Assembly: GCF_021155765.1 (NCBI RefSeq)
Contig: NC_060112.1
Span: forward strand, 15,190,001 to 15,254,000
Length of the DNA: 64,000 nt
Reading direction: 5' to 3'
Origin: Diprion similis
Lineage: Eukaryota; Arthropoda; Insecta; Hymenoptera; Diprionidae
A model generated the notes under the pieces. The model worked only from the letters and a program-made list of their open reading frames with translations. It was not told where the DNA came from and searched no databases. The position numbers were made by a program, and so were the translations under genes. The first letter of the stretch is position 1; each line of letters opens with the position of its first letter. Of this stretch, positions 34,165 to 47,652 are shown one piece after another.

Positions 34165-37100
34165 GCGACTATGGGGATGATGAGATTAAAAATGATTTTC
34201 CGGAGATTGACCACATTAGTCTGTACACCTTGCGCATATATGTTATTATTGGAATTCCAATGCTACTATCCGCTGGTTTCACAATGAGTTACGTTTTCAC
34301 CGCTGGGACTGTCAGTTACAGGTTAGTGTTTGTAGTTCATACCATTTATTCGCAATTTATGCCTGTATCAGAAGTCTACTGATATTATAATCGAGGTTGT
34401 AATAAGCATATAGAATAAACGTGGTTTTATCAAGCGTTTGTAAATCAGGTCAGTATTATTTCCAACAAGGTGATGACCTGCATTGATATTGATTACAGTT
34501 TGATAACAGGAGAAGATAAATTTGTACGAATTGCTGTGCATTTTTTTCGCCAGGTGTCTGCTAACAGAATGCGAAGATCCCATAAACACAACACTGTATC
34601 CGACCTGGTTGACGACAGCAGTTCCCTACACCGACGGTGTACCGACGACTTGTACGCGATATACTGTACAAAATGTCACAGACTCGTGTTCAACAACCGT
34701 GTTTACAACAGAAACCGAAAGCTGTGATGCCTGGATCTATGAAACCGATAAGCTCACCATTCTCAACGAAGTAAATTCCAAGAATGGTCTTGTATTAAAG
34801 ACATTACTTTCTACGGAGTTAACTATTTTTCAAAATTAATTTCAATAATTAACGCTTCCCTGCAACAGATCAAAGTTATATCTATAAATATGTAAAGTAA
34901 GGAAAAAATTGTATCATCCTGGTGTTGCAATGAATTTTTTAATCACAGTGGGATCTCACCTGCGACGGAAATCTGTGGAAGTTATCGTTGCCAGGAACGA
35001 TTAACAATGTTGGACAATTTTCCGGATTGATATATTCCGGCTATGTATCAGACAGGTAAAATATTCGCCTGATTTTAAAGTGGGTTCTCGTTCATAGTTA
35101 TTCATACGAGTCTCGATGACTGCAGGTATGGCAGACGCAACCTCTTGGTACTTTCCACTACGATGGCCACGGTACTGGGATTGATTCGGTCCTTTTCCGT
35201 CAATTACGAGATGTTCGTCATCTTTGAGTTTCTTGACGCGATGGCTGGAGCAGGCTTGTACAGCGCTGCGTTCGTTTTAGGTAATTGAATAAGTATTGTA
35301 TTGAGTATAGAATTGTAATGACTATTATCTGCTCATTGTCAGGCTTCTAAAACGACCGGCTATGCTGGATTTAAGTGTTTATTGTACGGAAATATGGCGA
35401 TATCTCTTGGAAATAACTGCTTAACACGTTGAAAAACTAGTACAGCACAAAAATATTAATATTGTAAAGCATGCATGGAGCCACGGTGCTAGGCTAACTT
35501 GTGGCACCAAAATTCAGGAGCTCGAATTAAATTTAACGTACGTTTAATCAGCTAATATTCTTTGCAGGGATGGAGTTTGTTGGGCCGAAGAAAAGAGTTT
35601 TCATCAGTATTGTCATGTGCTGTATGTACTCGGTCGGAGAAGCCGTCATGGCTTTGTGTGCCATGTGGATTCGATCTTGGCGTCATCTCATTTTGGCACT
35701 TTATGTACCGGGATTGATCGCAGTATTCATACCATTTCTAGTTCCAGAGTCCGTGAGGTACGAATCGCGTATCGAGTATGACGTACTTTTCGAGTCTAGC
35801 TTATAAAGTTGATTAAAAAATAACCAGATTCCAGCATCTTATGTTTTATAACACCGAATTATAAAACAACTTTTATTATTTCGCTCAGACAAGTGCAATA
35901 CATCGATATTTCCATTCCTCAGATGGCTACTGAGCAAGGGTAGAGGAGATGAAGCGGAGAGCGTGTTACGAAAAATTGCAGTTAAGAACGGCGTTGAAGT
36001 TACACAAGAATCAATCGATTTCATCAAGAGTACGGCGAAAAAGCATAAGATAAAAGTACGTCGATCACGTTTATATGTGAAGAGAGAGGATGAGTAGTAT
36101 GCAACCAACATGTTACCGAGAACTTTATCTTACAGAAGAAAGGAGCAGGATCAAAACCGTCAGGCATTTCGGCGCTGAGACAAGTCCTTCGCGAAAGGGT
36201 ATTGATGTTTCGTTTAATGGCTTGTACTTTCTGCTGGATTACCAACACCTTGGTGTATTACGGTCTCTCGCTACAGTCGGTAACGGTAGGAGGTGACCAA
36301 TACGTGAACTTCATTTTGGTAGCCTTGGTAGAGATTCCTGCCAACTTTGCTTGTTGGGTTCTGGTGGACTACATGGGGCGAAAGCCAATCCTCAGCGGTT
36401 CGTTTTTCCTCAGCGGTGTCTTCTGCATATTGACAATTTTCATTCCTGAAGGTTGGTGCAACGCTATGGTGGCTGATTCTCAAAAAGGTTGAATTGAGTC
36501 CCACGCGTCGTTTCGAATTGATGAATGTTTTTCGTTTTCTAGACTGGCGGTACCTGACCTTAATTGTCTTCCTGGGAGGCAAGTGCAGCATCACGATAGC
36601 CTTCAGTACAATTTACGTTTATACCACAGAGATGTTCCCCACACCGCTCCGACACTCGCTCCTTGGATTTTGCAGCATGATCGCTCGTATTGGATCAATG
36701 ATAGCACCGCAAATGCCTTTGCTGGTAAGTACAAGTAGTTTAATTAACGTAAATCGAAGAATGTTCATTTTCCAAGTAGCCGAATGTGTCTCAAAGATAA
36801 TCCTGAAACTTTGATTGGTAAAGTTTTAAAACGATTGTCTCTCAGGCCGAATAATTATATGCGCTACAGAGCCGGCAATTTAATTCTTAAAAATAGCTCC
36901 TGTCTCAGTTACTGTTACAGGCTGTGACATTGCGAAGGAAATTCAGTCGACTCTATCTTTAATTATAATTTGCCTGGTGTTCTAATCGATATTACGTTTA
37001 CAGGCAACTTATATGGCGTCGCTACCGATGCTGGTTTTGGGAGCCGTCGCCTTGGTAGCCAGCATTTTGTCTTTGATATTTCCGGAAACCACTGGGCACA

Positions 37101-37174
37101 AGCTTCCGGACACAATACAAGAGGCAGTAGCTATCGGCCAGCTAAAAAAGAAACCTGAATCAATCACTCCTTAA
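34165..37174 (+). CDS. SLC22-type organic cation transporter-like protein, paralogue B (5' end uncertain)
   Basis: Same family and topology as A. Exons seen: 34165-34321, 34554-34770, 34949-35055, 35126-35280, 35568-35757, 35923-36055, 36136-36451, 36543-36724, 37004-37174. All eight internal introns have the same position and phase as in A, so the two are tandem duplicates. Motifs: extracellular loop CEDP...DSCSTTVFTTETESCDAW, SDRYGRR after TM2, PESVRWLL after TM6, TEMFPTPLRHS before TM11, and PETTGHKLPDTIQEA at the end. The exon at 34165 follows a good acceptor (gttttcacag) and begins with two bases of a split codon, then DYGDDEIKNDFPEIDH, aligned to residue about 16 of A. So either a short upstream exon exists, or translation starts at the in-frame ATG at 34071 (which would give 573 residues with an odd hydrophobic lead). 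Donors here are mostly strong. Confidence 0.92.
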
Positions 37175-40100
37175 ATTTGGTACGCTTGTACAATGTAGAC
37201 TTGTAAACATTTATTGCATTATCAAGTTAATCGATTTTAGTTATCATGGAAAAAAGAATTCAAGTACCACTTTCTTGGTACTGATTGGAGTATCGTTAGT
37301 TCGAAGAAAAATGCTTGTTAATACCTCGTCGATATCCAACAACACTGACGGTACCTATAAAAGATTCAGTGTTATCTACCAGAGATATCTATTAATCATA
37401 TAGATGTATTATTCACATTTTGCGACAGATTTCAGTGTTTAATTAACAGTCTGTTCGTCGTATCATTGTATAATTTATGATTTATTTAATCAGGATTATA
37501 GAGAAGTGAGATTAAATTCAGTGCTTAAATCCCACATATTCCGCGATTCCACATATCAGTGGCTCAAATCTAGTAGCAGTATTTTATCTTGAAGCAATTC
37601 AGTATTATTTGATTCAACGTAATACGTAGTGGATTACCGAGGCTCAAATAGGTTAAAGTATAGCTTGCGACGTTATTCAGCCATTTTACGTCACGGGTCG
37701 TCGTCTTCCGTCGTTAAACTCCAATCACTCTTTACTAACTGGAGTGTGATACAAAGTTGAATAATATATCTAACCCGCCGGTGTTAAACGCAGAATGAAA
37801 ATCTATATTTATCGTCACGTTGCCAGAGAACTGTCTTAGAGCAATGTACCCGACATCTTTTTATAGTTTCAGTATGTTTACTGCGTCGATGACCTGCACG
37901 ACTTCGGTGATCACTCGTGATGCACGAGAGTCACTTTCAGAAAATTGTCTTTTCAATAACTTATCAGAATATCAGAATCGTGAAAATTGTTTGATAAATT
38001 CGTGTGTACAAGGTGTGTAATCAGCTTTGTCCAACGAGTCGTGGTCATGGTGCACATGGAGGTAAGAAGCAGGCATGTAAGTACGAAATTGGCTTATTGT
38101 TAAAGGCACTTGAAAGGTCCGGTGACGTGACGAGGGATTGAAATTCATGTTCGCGTTTTTATGCGTTTTACTGATCGGCAGAATTTCATTTTGCAAAAAT
38201 AACTCCGCTCGAATGTGAGTGGGTAGATTTGTTGGTACTAACGGTGGATTTTACAGGCATCGATTTGAGTGTGCAGCTCGTTTTTCGAAGGTGAAGTAAC
38301 GAGTTACTGGGCGCGGCAAATAAGCCGGAGGGTATTTATGCAAATAAGGAAAATGCAGAGCTGAAAGGAAGGCTGGTAGCGACACTGTTTCCGTTTAATC
38401 AGATCCTCTCGAACCTGCAGGAAACCCACTGTCTGAACTAGGATTCGGTAACGTAATCATTCCCACAAAAGCGTGGCCTTGATTAACATGACAAAGACGT
38501 ACCTATGTACCCTTCCTACGTGGTTTTCACCAAGGACTCCCTGTCTTGGCTTTCTCTGTTCTGGGTGAAAACTACGTCGCTTCTACTTACTCCCTGACAC
38601 TCATTGTTCCCGATCGTTTCCCGTGTGGTGGGACACGTGTTCGCCGATAGTTCCATTTCTCTTTTCAATGGCGGATTGAAATTTAGCGTTAAGTGATAAG
38701 ACGTAAAGGCAAGGTTTTATTTGCATAGCGTATTTTTTAAAACTCACCACCTGGAAAATATTTCAATAGCAGAATTTTAACATAGCAGATACTATATGAT
38801 AACTTTGCGATATTAAAATACTATGACTTAGAGTACGAATCCTCAAGTGTTCCGGTGGTGCGGATCAAAAAACAGACCAGGCAATACGAATTTTCGGATT
38901 GTTTTCAATTGCCATTATCATAAAATCTTTTTATTGAGCTGCGAGTTTTACTTTGAATATAAATAACTGTGACGATTGAAAGTGACGCTGGTGATGACTC
39001 ACAACTCTTAAATCTTAGCTGATTGAATAGCGCTTCATTAAAGAATTTCGTGGATACATATACCGGTATTTCTGAAATACATTTGTGATGTAATGAAGAA
39101 GGCAGCACACAGTGAATGAACTTTCCGAATGAGCATTAATTCAACGGTTATGCGATACGACATATCGCTAGCTGTGGTAACTGGATCAAACGTACGCTGT
39201 AATTTCAAGTAATGAATAATTCGAGTTAACTACGGTACAACGTACCGCATAGTTAGTAGATAATTACAACTAATGATGTTGATAATTATTCTGCGAAACC
39301 ATATGGTTATTGCTTGTTCCCGTGTTCGAGATATTTATTGTTCATGGTCATAGATGCGTAATAAACGCGAAAATTACAAAGGAATTCCGATTCATTGTTA
39401 GGAAATTAATTAGCATTTATAAATTTACGTCAAATAAAATTTGCATGGAATATTTTCAAGCAATCTGAATTAATTTTGTTGGATTCATCGACGAACTTCT
39501 CAGATTACGCGTGGTTTATATTCCTACAGTCAACGCTGCATAGTTTTTTTAGTATAATAGCATTCAGAAAAATTTTTCGCAGGTGACATACGATCCGCTA
39601 TTTCACATTAACCACCGTCATAATTGTAACGGGCCGAATTCTAAACCGACCAGGCAAACTGTACGATCTATGCGGCTTAGAAACGGCTCAGTGACTGTAA
39701 CCTGAACAGTTACTGCAGAACAGTTTGAACGTTACTGCTCTCAGTTTCAATGCAAACGGTCAAAACTTCGGTGTGTTCCCTCTCAGTGTTAGTCACATAT
39801 GCATGTGTCAAGTATTCATGTGACTGATGTAGCCTCTGGTGAAATAGGAACCCGGCAGAGGCGAAATCGCAGACGCATCAGAAATCCGCGAGTTGTACCA
39901 GCTGCTGGATGGAGATTGAAAAATAGAAATGGGAAGGTACAGTTTTATTTATAATTTGTCGTGGTTAACGGACTTGTCTTTCTAAAAAAAATCTTCGTAC
40001 AATGTATACGTACACGACTTTGTAAATCCTGTTACATACACTTTGGCTATTTTCCACTTTTATTTTGTGTTGATCTCGACGTGTCAAGAACGTTTGTGGA

Positions 40101-40536
40101 CACACGGTTGATATAACTTCAACTTAACACGCTTACTGACCGTCATTATCAGATCTTACAATCTAGCAAATAGAGTTATCATTTCTACAACGTTCCGACA
40201 ATTCGGAGTAAAATTTTTCATTCTTCGTTCACTTTGCGTCGACATTGAATGGTCAAGTAACAATCTTCATCTTGCAAAGTGTGCTACCTGAGCGAGTTAC
40301 ATTATTGTGAACGTGACATTCAGATATATTGATTATAAAGTAGGTATACTTCAGATTCAATGAGTAGGTACGCGGTGCCGCAGTGACCCGGGTGTCGGCA
40401 GTCTCTACAGGAAATTCTTCTCCGAGAGATTCTAGCATAAAACCCCTCCTTCGATTGACTACGTCACGTTGTGTAGTCACGTGGTACTCGACCCGGCAGC
40501 TCACAGCGGCTACAATCAGTTTCAAGACTTCTAACA
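37175..40536. other. Intergenic between transporter paralogues B and C
   Basis: The 3' UTR of B and the upstream region of C. Only short open frames without family features were seen. The stretch 40380-40536 immediately before the C start is somewhat GC-rich and is likely its 5' UTR. Confidence 0.5.
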
Positions 40537-43500
40537 ATGGACTTCGACGAGGTTTTGGAAGAGCTCGGCGAGCTGGGAAAGTTTCAGTTAATCAATTACT
40601 TTTTGATTTGCTTGCCGGTGTTTTTCAGTGCTGCTAACAGTTTATCTTACGTATTTGTTGCTGGAGTACCAGAGTACAGGTGAGTTGATGATTGTGTTGT
40701 TTGATTAAGCGTTCTCTTACGTTCTCACTTCGCCGGTGCCAAGGTGGTGAAATAAGATGTAGAAATTCTCAAATTCTTTGACGGTCTGGCACTTGTTGTT
40801 GTATAACAACCGGTGAGTACAAAGGTTATCGCTACTACATTTTGGCAACGATTTAAACAATTTTCGTATGCCATTGACGAGTCTGGCTTGTGAATCAATC
40901 CTCCATGCAACACTGAAGTGTATCTAGAAATGTATAATTCTAATTAATTTTGAATAACTTTGAAAGTAGCATCACACCTTTAACTGATTTTGCGGATCCA
41001 TTTACTTAATCAATATCTGCGGTAATTGAGACTCTCAATTTTTGAAGTTATTATCGAAGTAATTTGATGTAATATTTATAGGTCATTAGAAGCTATATAT
41101 GGTAGAAGTTAATCTTTATCGTTCGAAATAAAGATTAGTATGTTCAGTATACAATTATACATATGATCCAGCATTTTATGTGTAACGAAAGAATATCACG
41201 AGATTTGAGATTTATTTCATACACCTGAGCATACTGTGAGAATATAATGTACGGCAATCCACCACGCACGGCAGTATGAATTCAAAACTTATGATGCTAA
41301 CCTTTATGGTCTTCAGGTGCTACATAGAAGGGTGCGATGACCGGAGTTCACCAAACTATTTAGCATCCTGGGTCAACCAGACTATTCCTGATCTCGAATA
41401 TGAGACGCAGACAGCCAATGACGTTTACGTTCCCAGCCAATGTAGCATGTACCTTAAGTTAAATTCCACGGTCAGTCAATTTGTTGGCAACGAAACGTGT
41501 CCGTTCAACTTTTCGACGAACACGATCATTCAGTGCAGTGAGTGGATCTTTGATCCGAAAGATTGGACCATCGTCAGCGAGGTTTGAACCCATTTTTTTT
41601 TAAGTTGTATTAAGATTGCAGAATTCAATAATGAAAGGAAAACTAGTTTCTGAAACGTTGTAAGATCGAAGGTTCATATATTTTTCGTTATCGTGATTCT
41701 CTTCGAAGAACTTGTTCCTTTCCTGTGGTAGGTTTTCTTCAATGTTACATGTGCAGTTAGGCTTGACACCATAGCTCTGCAGGGTACACTTATTACAGTT
41801 TGGACCTAACAAGTGAATCCGCGGTTGGAATCCGAATAAGACTTGGCTTCCGGGATGGAGCCACGTTGGGGAACGGTTTGTTGCAGACGTTTCGCGAACA
41901 TTGGGGATCACTTCATCAGAGCGAGTGGTACCCTGATATTGACTCCACTGTATCAGGTTGCCCCTCGCCCTGAGGAAGTGAACTGTAATGTTAGCTAAAC
42001 ATCTGCAATAAACCGTTCCCCAACGCGGCTCCGTACCGGAAGCCAAGTCTTATTCAATATCTCGCCTAATAATGCATGGCCATGGTAAGTTGGAACAGAG
42101 ATTTATCACGACCAATTAAAGTAGGTGTGTGCCATACGGGTCTTTTTGAGTACACAACGATTTAGACCAAACCATGGACTATTTGCAACCAGGTCAACAA
42201 GTACACGCCGAATATACAACTGCTCAAACACTGTAGCATTCATTATTATTAAATAAGTTCAGAGCGTAATGGTTAATTACTGTTTCAGGATTGACAAGTT
42301 ACAATTACGTGTTTTAGTGGAATCTCACCTGCCAATCGAACCTATGGAAACTTTCTCTGATCGGCACTGTCCACTTTGCTGGAATATTTTGTGGTTCAAG
42401 TCTATTCGGAATGCTCGCTGACAGGTATGGACATTCGATCGTTCATCACGAAATTTATATCGTACAAGCATTAGTTAGCAAATTGCTTCAAGAAATATAT
42501 TTATGAACAGTCAAATGCCAGAGTATACCGGAGTTGGTTAAGAAAAATCTCTCAAAAGACGGAAACCTTGTAGATATTTTCATAACAAGTGCCGACTATC
42601 GTTACGTGATATTCTAATTTGAATTTAATGGTGTACTTTAATGTCTTTACGGGCACATTTCATGTTTGTTCGTTTCCTTATGCTGTAAAAAGTGATCACC
42701 TTTGGCATCGACAAACAACGATTCAATTGACGGGAAACACAATCCATGATTATAGAGCAAACCGGTTTTCTTTGGTAATACCTTGAGAGCTAGTTCGAAA
42801 AATCACAATCTGCTGTGGATACTATACAGAATATGTAATGCGATGACGAGTTTGTTGTATCTCTTAAAATTCCAAATTTATCATACGCTTCATTCTTCCA
42901 ACGGTGTCTACCAAAAATATTATATTTGTTAAAACATATTTTGCATGCTGCTCGTGAAGAAACTTTTAACAAATCCCATTAATACTAGAAAAATTATTTC
43001 ATAAATAGGCAGTTGCAAAGCCTACAACACGTTGAGAAATAATGAGTTCTGGTTAACAAAAAACGTGATATTTGTCCACAGATTCGGTAGAAAGCTAATG
43101 TTCATTACGAGCATCATGCTGATGACTATTACTGGCATTGGACAAGTATTGTCCGGTTCTTACAACGTCTTTAATGTATTCGTCTTTTTAAACGCTGTCG
43201 GAACTGCCGGAATATATCCCCTCGCTTTTATACTGGGTAAATATAAATTAGCTCAACATGAAAGCAAAAGACATTTTCCTAATTTTCTCTTCATCTTCCT
43301 GTACCGTCTATCCACTTGAATAATTTGAGTCAAATTTTTGTACAGTGATTAAGTTTTTTTCTTTCTTTCATCTTTGCAAGAAATTTTTCAATGAACTGTG
43401 TTGCATATATACCTTGTTGAGAATGAGTCTGGTGGTTTCTTAGGCGTTGAATTGGTGGGAAAGAAGAAACGAGAGCTTTGTGGAATCTTCCTGAATTACT

Positions 43501-44827
43501 TCTATGCACTGGGCGAGGCAGCTGTCGCCCTTTTTGCCTGGTGGTTTGGTTCCTGGCGTTTCTTACAGTTGGCAGTGTCGGCACCAGCGGTTATTTTTTT
43601 GTGCTACTACTGGCTCGTACCAGAATCAGTGCGCTGGCTACTAGCGAGAAATGAAAACGTCAAAGCCAAGTCCATAGTTTCGACAGCTGCCAAGACCAAC
43701 AAGGTTGTTCTTTCTTCGCGCATCCTGGAGTCCATGGAGGTGAGACAGAGTTTAAAATGACCAAGTTTTTTGCTCGATATCTGACCCACTCTGACTTCTC
43801 ATCAACATGATACTGTCCCAGAAGATTTCGAGCGACGCTAAGACTCCGTCGAAGGATCCTCAGCTGCTGAAGATGCTGGGCTTGGCTTTTCACTCAAGAT
43901 TACTCGTCACACGCATTTCAGTAATGTTTTATGTTTGGGCCGCGACTGCCTTTGTCTACTACGGTTTATCGGTAAACAGCACTAGTCTTTCCGGGGACAA
44001 ATACCTGAACTTTGCTCTGGTCTGCCTCGTTGAAATTCCTGGTTACACACTCGCCCTGTATGCCTTGCCATTATTGGGTCGACGATGGGCTCTTATAATA
44101 AGTTTGCTGATCTGCACCGTGACCTGTGGAGCGGCGGCGTGGTGAGATGAGAATTTTTTATCGGTTCAATCATTGCATGCGGGGAAATATTTTAATCGGA
44201 ATCTTCTTTTGAGCAAAAAAATACCGAAGACAGAGAGTGAAAAATAGTAAGTTTAGGATTTTCAGGACATCTACTTCCCTGTATTGGGTTGCAATAGTAC
44301 TGTTCCTGATCGGAAAATTTGCAATCACAGCAGCGTTTGGCATTCTCTACGTTTATACTGCGGAACTGTTCCCCACTGCGGTGAGGTGAGTTTTCGATTT
44401 GTGTTTGGAAAAGACCCCGTATTTTTTTACTCTTCATTCAAGGTCGAATTATCCTCAACAAATTCAAGTTGAACTATATATATACCATACATCATCGACG
44501 AAGGGTATCCTAGTACAGTACACTTTGTTCTTGACCCAAAAATTCGCCGTTGAAATTTACCGCTTAGTCTAATTTACTCTAGAATTACGGTAGTTGAAAA
44601 TATTTTCTCTTCTTAGGAGTTGTGCGGTTGGCCTTAGCTCGACGATGGCTAGGATTGGCGCCATGATTGCTCCCTTCGCTCCGATGCTCTCTACAGTGAC
44701 ACCAGGACTGCCATTGATGTGTTTCGCGGCTGCCCCTTTGCTCGCAGCCATCCTGACTGCCCTTTTACTTCCCGAAACCAGAGGACGTCGCCTCCCCAAC
44801 ACCGTTCGCGAGGCTGAGGCGATATAA
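40537..44827 (+). CDS. SLC22-type organic cation transporter-like protein, paralogue C
   Basis: Eight exons join in frame to 538 residues: 40537-40679, 41317-41581, 42318-42424, 43082-43236, 43444-43739, 43822-44141, 44266-44385, 44617-44827. The start [17 protein letters not shown] is a typical SLC22 N terminus, followed by TM1 ([20 protein letters not shown]). The extracellular loop is longer than in A and B (glycosylation sites NST, NET, NFS). Motifs: ADRFGRK after TM2 (170-176), PESVRWLL (283-290), [10 protein letters not shown] (461-470), and [16 protein letters not shown] at the end. The first four introns match A and B in phase; the intron at VRW is absent and new ones split W428/T and AVR/S. 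It is more distant from A and B than they are from each other and may move a different substrate. Confidence 0.94.
41834..42056. repeat. Long foldback (inverted repeat) in intron 2 of paralogue C
   Basis: Arms 41834-41938 and 41951-42056 are reverse complements with scattered mismatches, around a 12-base loop (ttgactccactg). The outer ends are gaataagacttggcttccgg and its complement ccggaagccaagtcttattc. It could be a small foldback transposon (MITE) or a hairpin RNA precursor. I see no obvious target-site duplication at the edges (aatcc before, aatat after), and no protein is encoded. It lies on the sense strand of a spliced intron, so it would be transcribed and could fold. Confidence 0.88.
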
Positions 44828-44952
44828 AGTTAATTTTTCTACTTCTTCAAAGCGTAATGTTTTATTTATACGTACCTACCTACGGGGCAATTGTTCTTCG
44901 AACGATTATTATATTTTATCGTTTCGTACACAAACTAGACTGTACAATGGAC

Positions 44953-44958
44953 AATAAA
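44953..44958 (+). terminator. Probable polyadenylation signal AATAAA for paralogue C
   Basis: AATAAA about 125 bp after the stop codon of the third transporter gene. Confidence 0.55.
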
Positions 44959-47621
44959 AAAATTTTCTACATTATTCACGTCACTGGTCAAGTATATTTA
45001 TTAATGTTGCCGATTGTTGTTGATATTATTCGAGGAATAATTTACAGCAAAATACTTTGATTGAGAAGTTTCCTATGAAAATTTACAACGCGAAAGAAAT
45101 ATTCTTTGAATAATGTCTCGAATGATCCTGTAGCATTTGCAGTCGATTTTTAGTAGTATTTATATTTACTGTCAGTCATCACAATGATTGAACTAGTCAG
45201 TGAAGAATTTAAAAAAAAGTACGTTTTGTAAGTAGGACTCATACACACACTTCATGATCTTGGGATTTCCAACTCGAGAAACTACGTGCACTTCAGATTC
45301 TTTCCACATCAAGGTAGCAATCATGAAGTTTTTCATCTGCACCATCACTAATTATCTAATTATCACTTCATCGCTAATTATCTGCACTTAGTAATTATTT
45401 GAAAGGTACAAAAGTTTCGATTGACAAGTGATAGCTTATGGGTGGGGTAAGTCATTATATAATACACTAATTCCGAATGACACATAAACTGTGTACTGTA
45501 CAATTAATATTATTCATGACGTGTGAAGTTGTGGCAGATACTTGTAAGCCATTGGTGTATTAATGGTCGAAATGACTTAGCTATTCCAAACCACTGCAAT
45601 GTACAATTAGTAATGCCAACAATACGTATAATACACCATTGTCAAGTGTTTGTGTAATTATATCGAAAGTCATCTGCAAGTTAATGACAGCTGAAGACGA
45701 TGAAGCGTTTTCACGACGATCAAGTAACTGAGTCCATTCTGTAGGAATGTCATGGAGGAAAATGTTGCGAATCCGATAACGAAAAATTTCGTGTTATTTT
45801 TTGCAAAGTAACAAGTAGTTAGTGAAGAATTGAAAAATGATATTTTGCAAAGATATTTATCATTAATAGCATTAATTAGCATTGCATCAGAGGAATGAGA
45901 TGCAAGCGGGATTTTGAGAAAAGATGGTATAAAATTATACTGCGGTAGAGAATTTGCAAATGCGTGGCATTTCACTGCATTATAAATTCGCTTCGGTTCA
46001 ATACTGGAATTCTTCTTTATCTCCTCTTTTGTCAAGCGGAAAGACTGGACTCGTGCGCAGTCTGGAAATTCTCGTTTGATCAGATGTCGACCGGAAAATG
46101 AGGAACGTGCGTAAGAAATGTAAGATCTTGGCATTCGCCAAAGCCAGTTGGCTATGTCAGCCTCGGGCGCTTCCTCGCTAACAGGCAACTTTAAAGTAGG
46201 TATGTCTTCGAGGGAATTTCAATTAAAGCCGTACAAATTATGTTCGATTCTTGGCATCGTAAAACATCTTTGTCCATCCCCCTTTAGCCGTAAGAGCTAA
46301 CAGAAATCTTGGAAAACAATGACCGTATAAATTCGAATACTGTGCAATAAATGCACCCCCCCCTCCACCATCTCTCTGCCCTCGTATGATGCATGATGAA
46401 ATTCCTATCACTTGGGAATTGAGGTCGCGAAAATGCCGAGGCAAGACTTATTGACGTCCTAGCTGGGGTTAGGAGAGTTTAGGCAGGCCACTGGGTAAAA
46501 CGACATTAAATATGAAGACGGCACTTCGGGGAATTTCCTATTATACGTATAACAAGGGGCGCAGGAACAAGGTTCAGAGCCGTGGAAGCTCGGAAGGAAG
46601 CAGGCATCCTTCGTTCTTCGTTGCTCCATCGTTTTAGCTGCGGCCATCGAAACTCTTCTGAGGTCGATGACGAGGACGCGGGAGGGTCATCAGCGGACGG
46701 AAGAGGCACTTGGATAATTAGAGAAAGGCAACAGCCGGTGAAACGTTCCGTTTGAGAATTCTTAATTTTCGCTATCTTTGTCGGAGAACAAATACGAGCC
46801 AGCCGGTGAAAGTGAGATCTTCACCCGGAGGGTATTCTTCGGATTTTAAAATCATATGTATTTCGACCGAGAAAGGAGAAGAAAAATAAGAGAAATGAAA
46901 AAGTTATAAATTATTCGAAAGAATTAACGGTCGACTATTTTTCCCGTTACAGAGTTTTTATCCTGATAAAAATCTCCCGAATATCGGATTCCGAAGCGGA
47001 GGTTTAAAGCAGGGATTTGGACTCACGCTGATTGCATCCGTTTCCTGGATTTCAAACCACGCATGTGGTGGAAATGCATTGCATGTTTGCAGATGACAGA
47101 AGTTCAAGCCCCGTAACGGAAACATAAGCTGACCAGCACAATGGGACTATGGAAAATCCTAAATTTTGCGAGAATTTTTCACCGTTTTCGCTCGTTTATC
47201 CTCGTCATTCATGCTTATTCCTTCGTGTATCTATTCCTGCATGCCTCAGTTCCAAATCACACTATTTAGGTCTCTCGAATAAATGGGGGCGATTCGATTC
47301 GCCCATGCGTTTCCCTCTCGGATCGCTTTTCCCTGTATCCACTGCCTAACAGCTCGAGTCATCAACAATACGCATTAATGTCTTATGATCCGTAAAAGCT
47401 ACAATACACAAGCACCATCCGCCATTATGGGGTAGATCAGTCCAATGCATGGTTATTAATCCGTATATGGTCGTGTGTTGCCATCGTTCATTTAATGGGA
47501 GTAAACGGTACCTCAAAATACGCCAATTAATACGCCAGAACGATGAATTCGGAAGGGTTGTCCTTTATTTTCAAAAGCGTTAATATTCACTCGAAAGTTT
47601 CGGTGCTGCTGTGACTGATAC

Positions 47622-47650
<29 letters not shown>
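47622..47650. repeat. Homopolymer run of 29 A
   Basis: An uninterrupted A-run. It could be the scar of a SINE or processed transcript, but I see no matching body upstream and no target-site duplication. The run length may also be affected by sequencing. Confidence 0.8.

Positions 47651-47652
<2 letters not shown>

Noticed and set aside
45670-46188. 172-codon minus-strand open frame
   Set aside because: No domain, no splice partners and no composition like the real genes nearby; likely chance, though it is the longest in that region.
47622-47650. A-run as the tail of a SINE or processed pseudogene
   Set aside because: No recognisable body upstream and no direct repeats at the edges.
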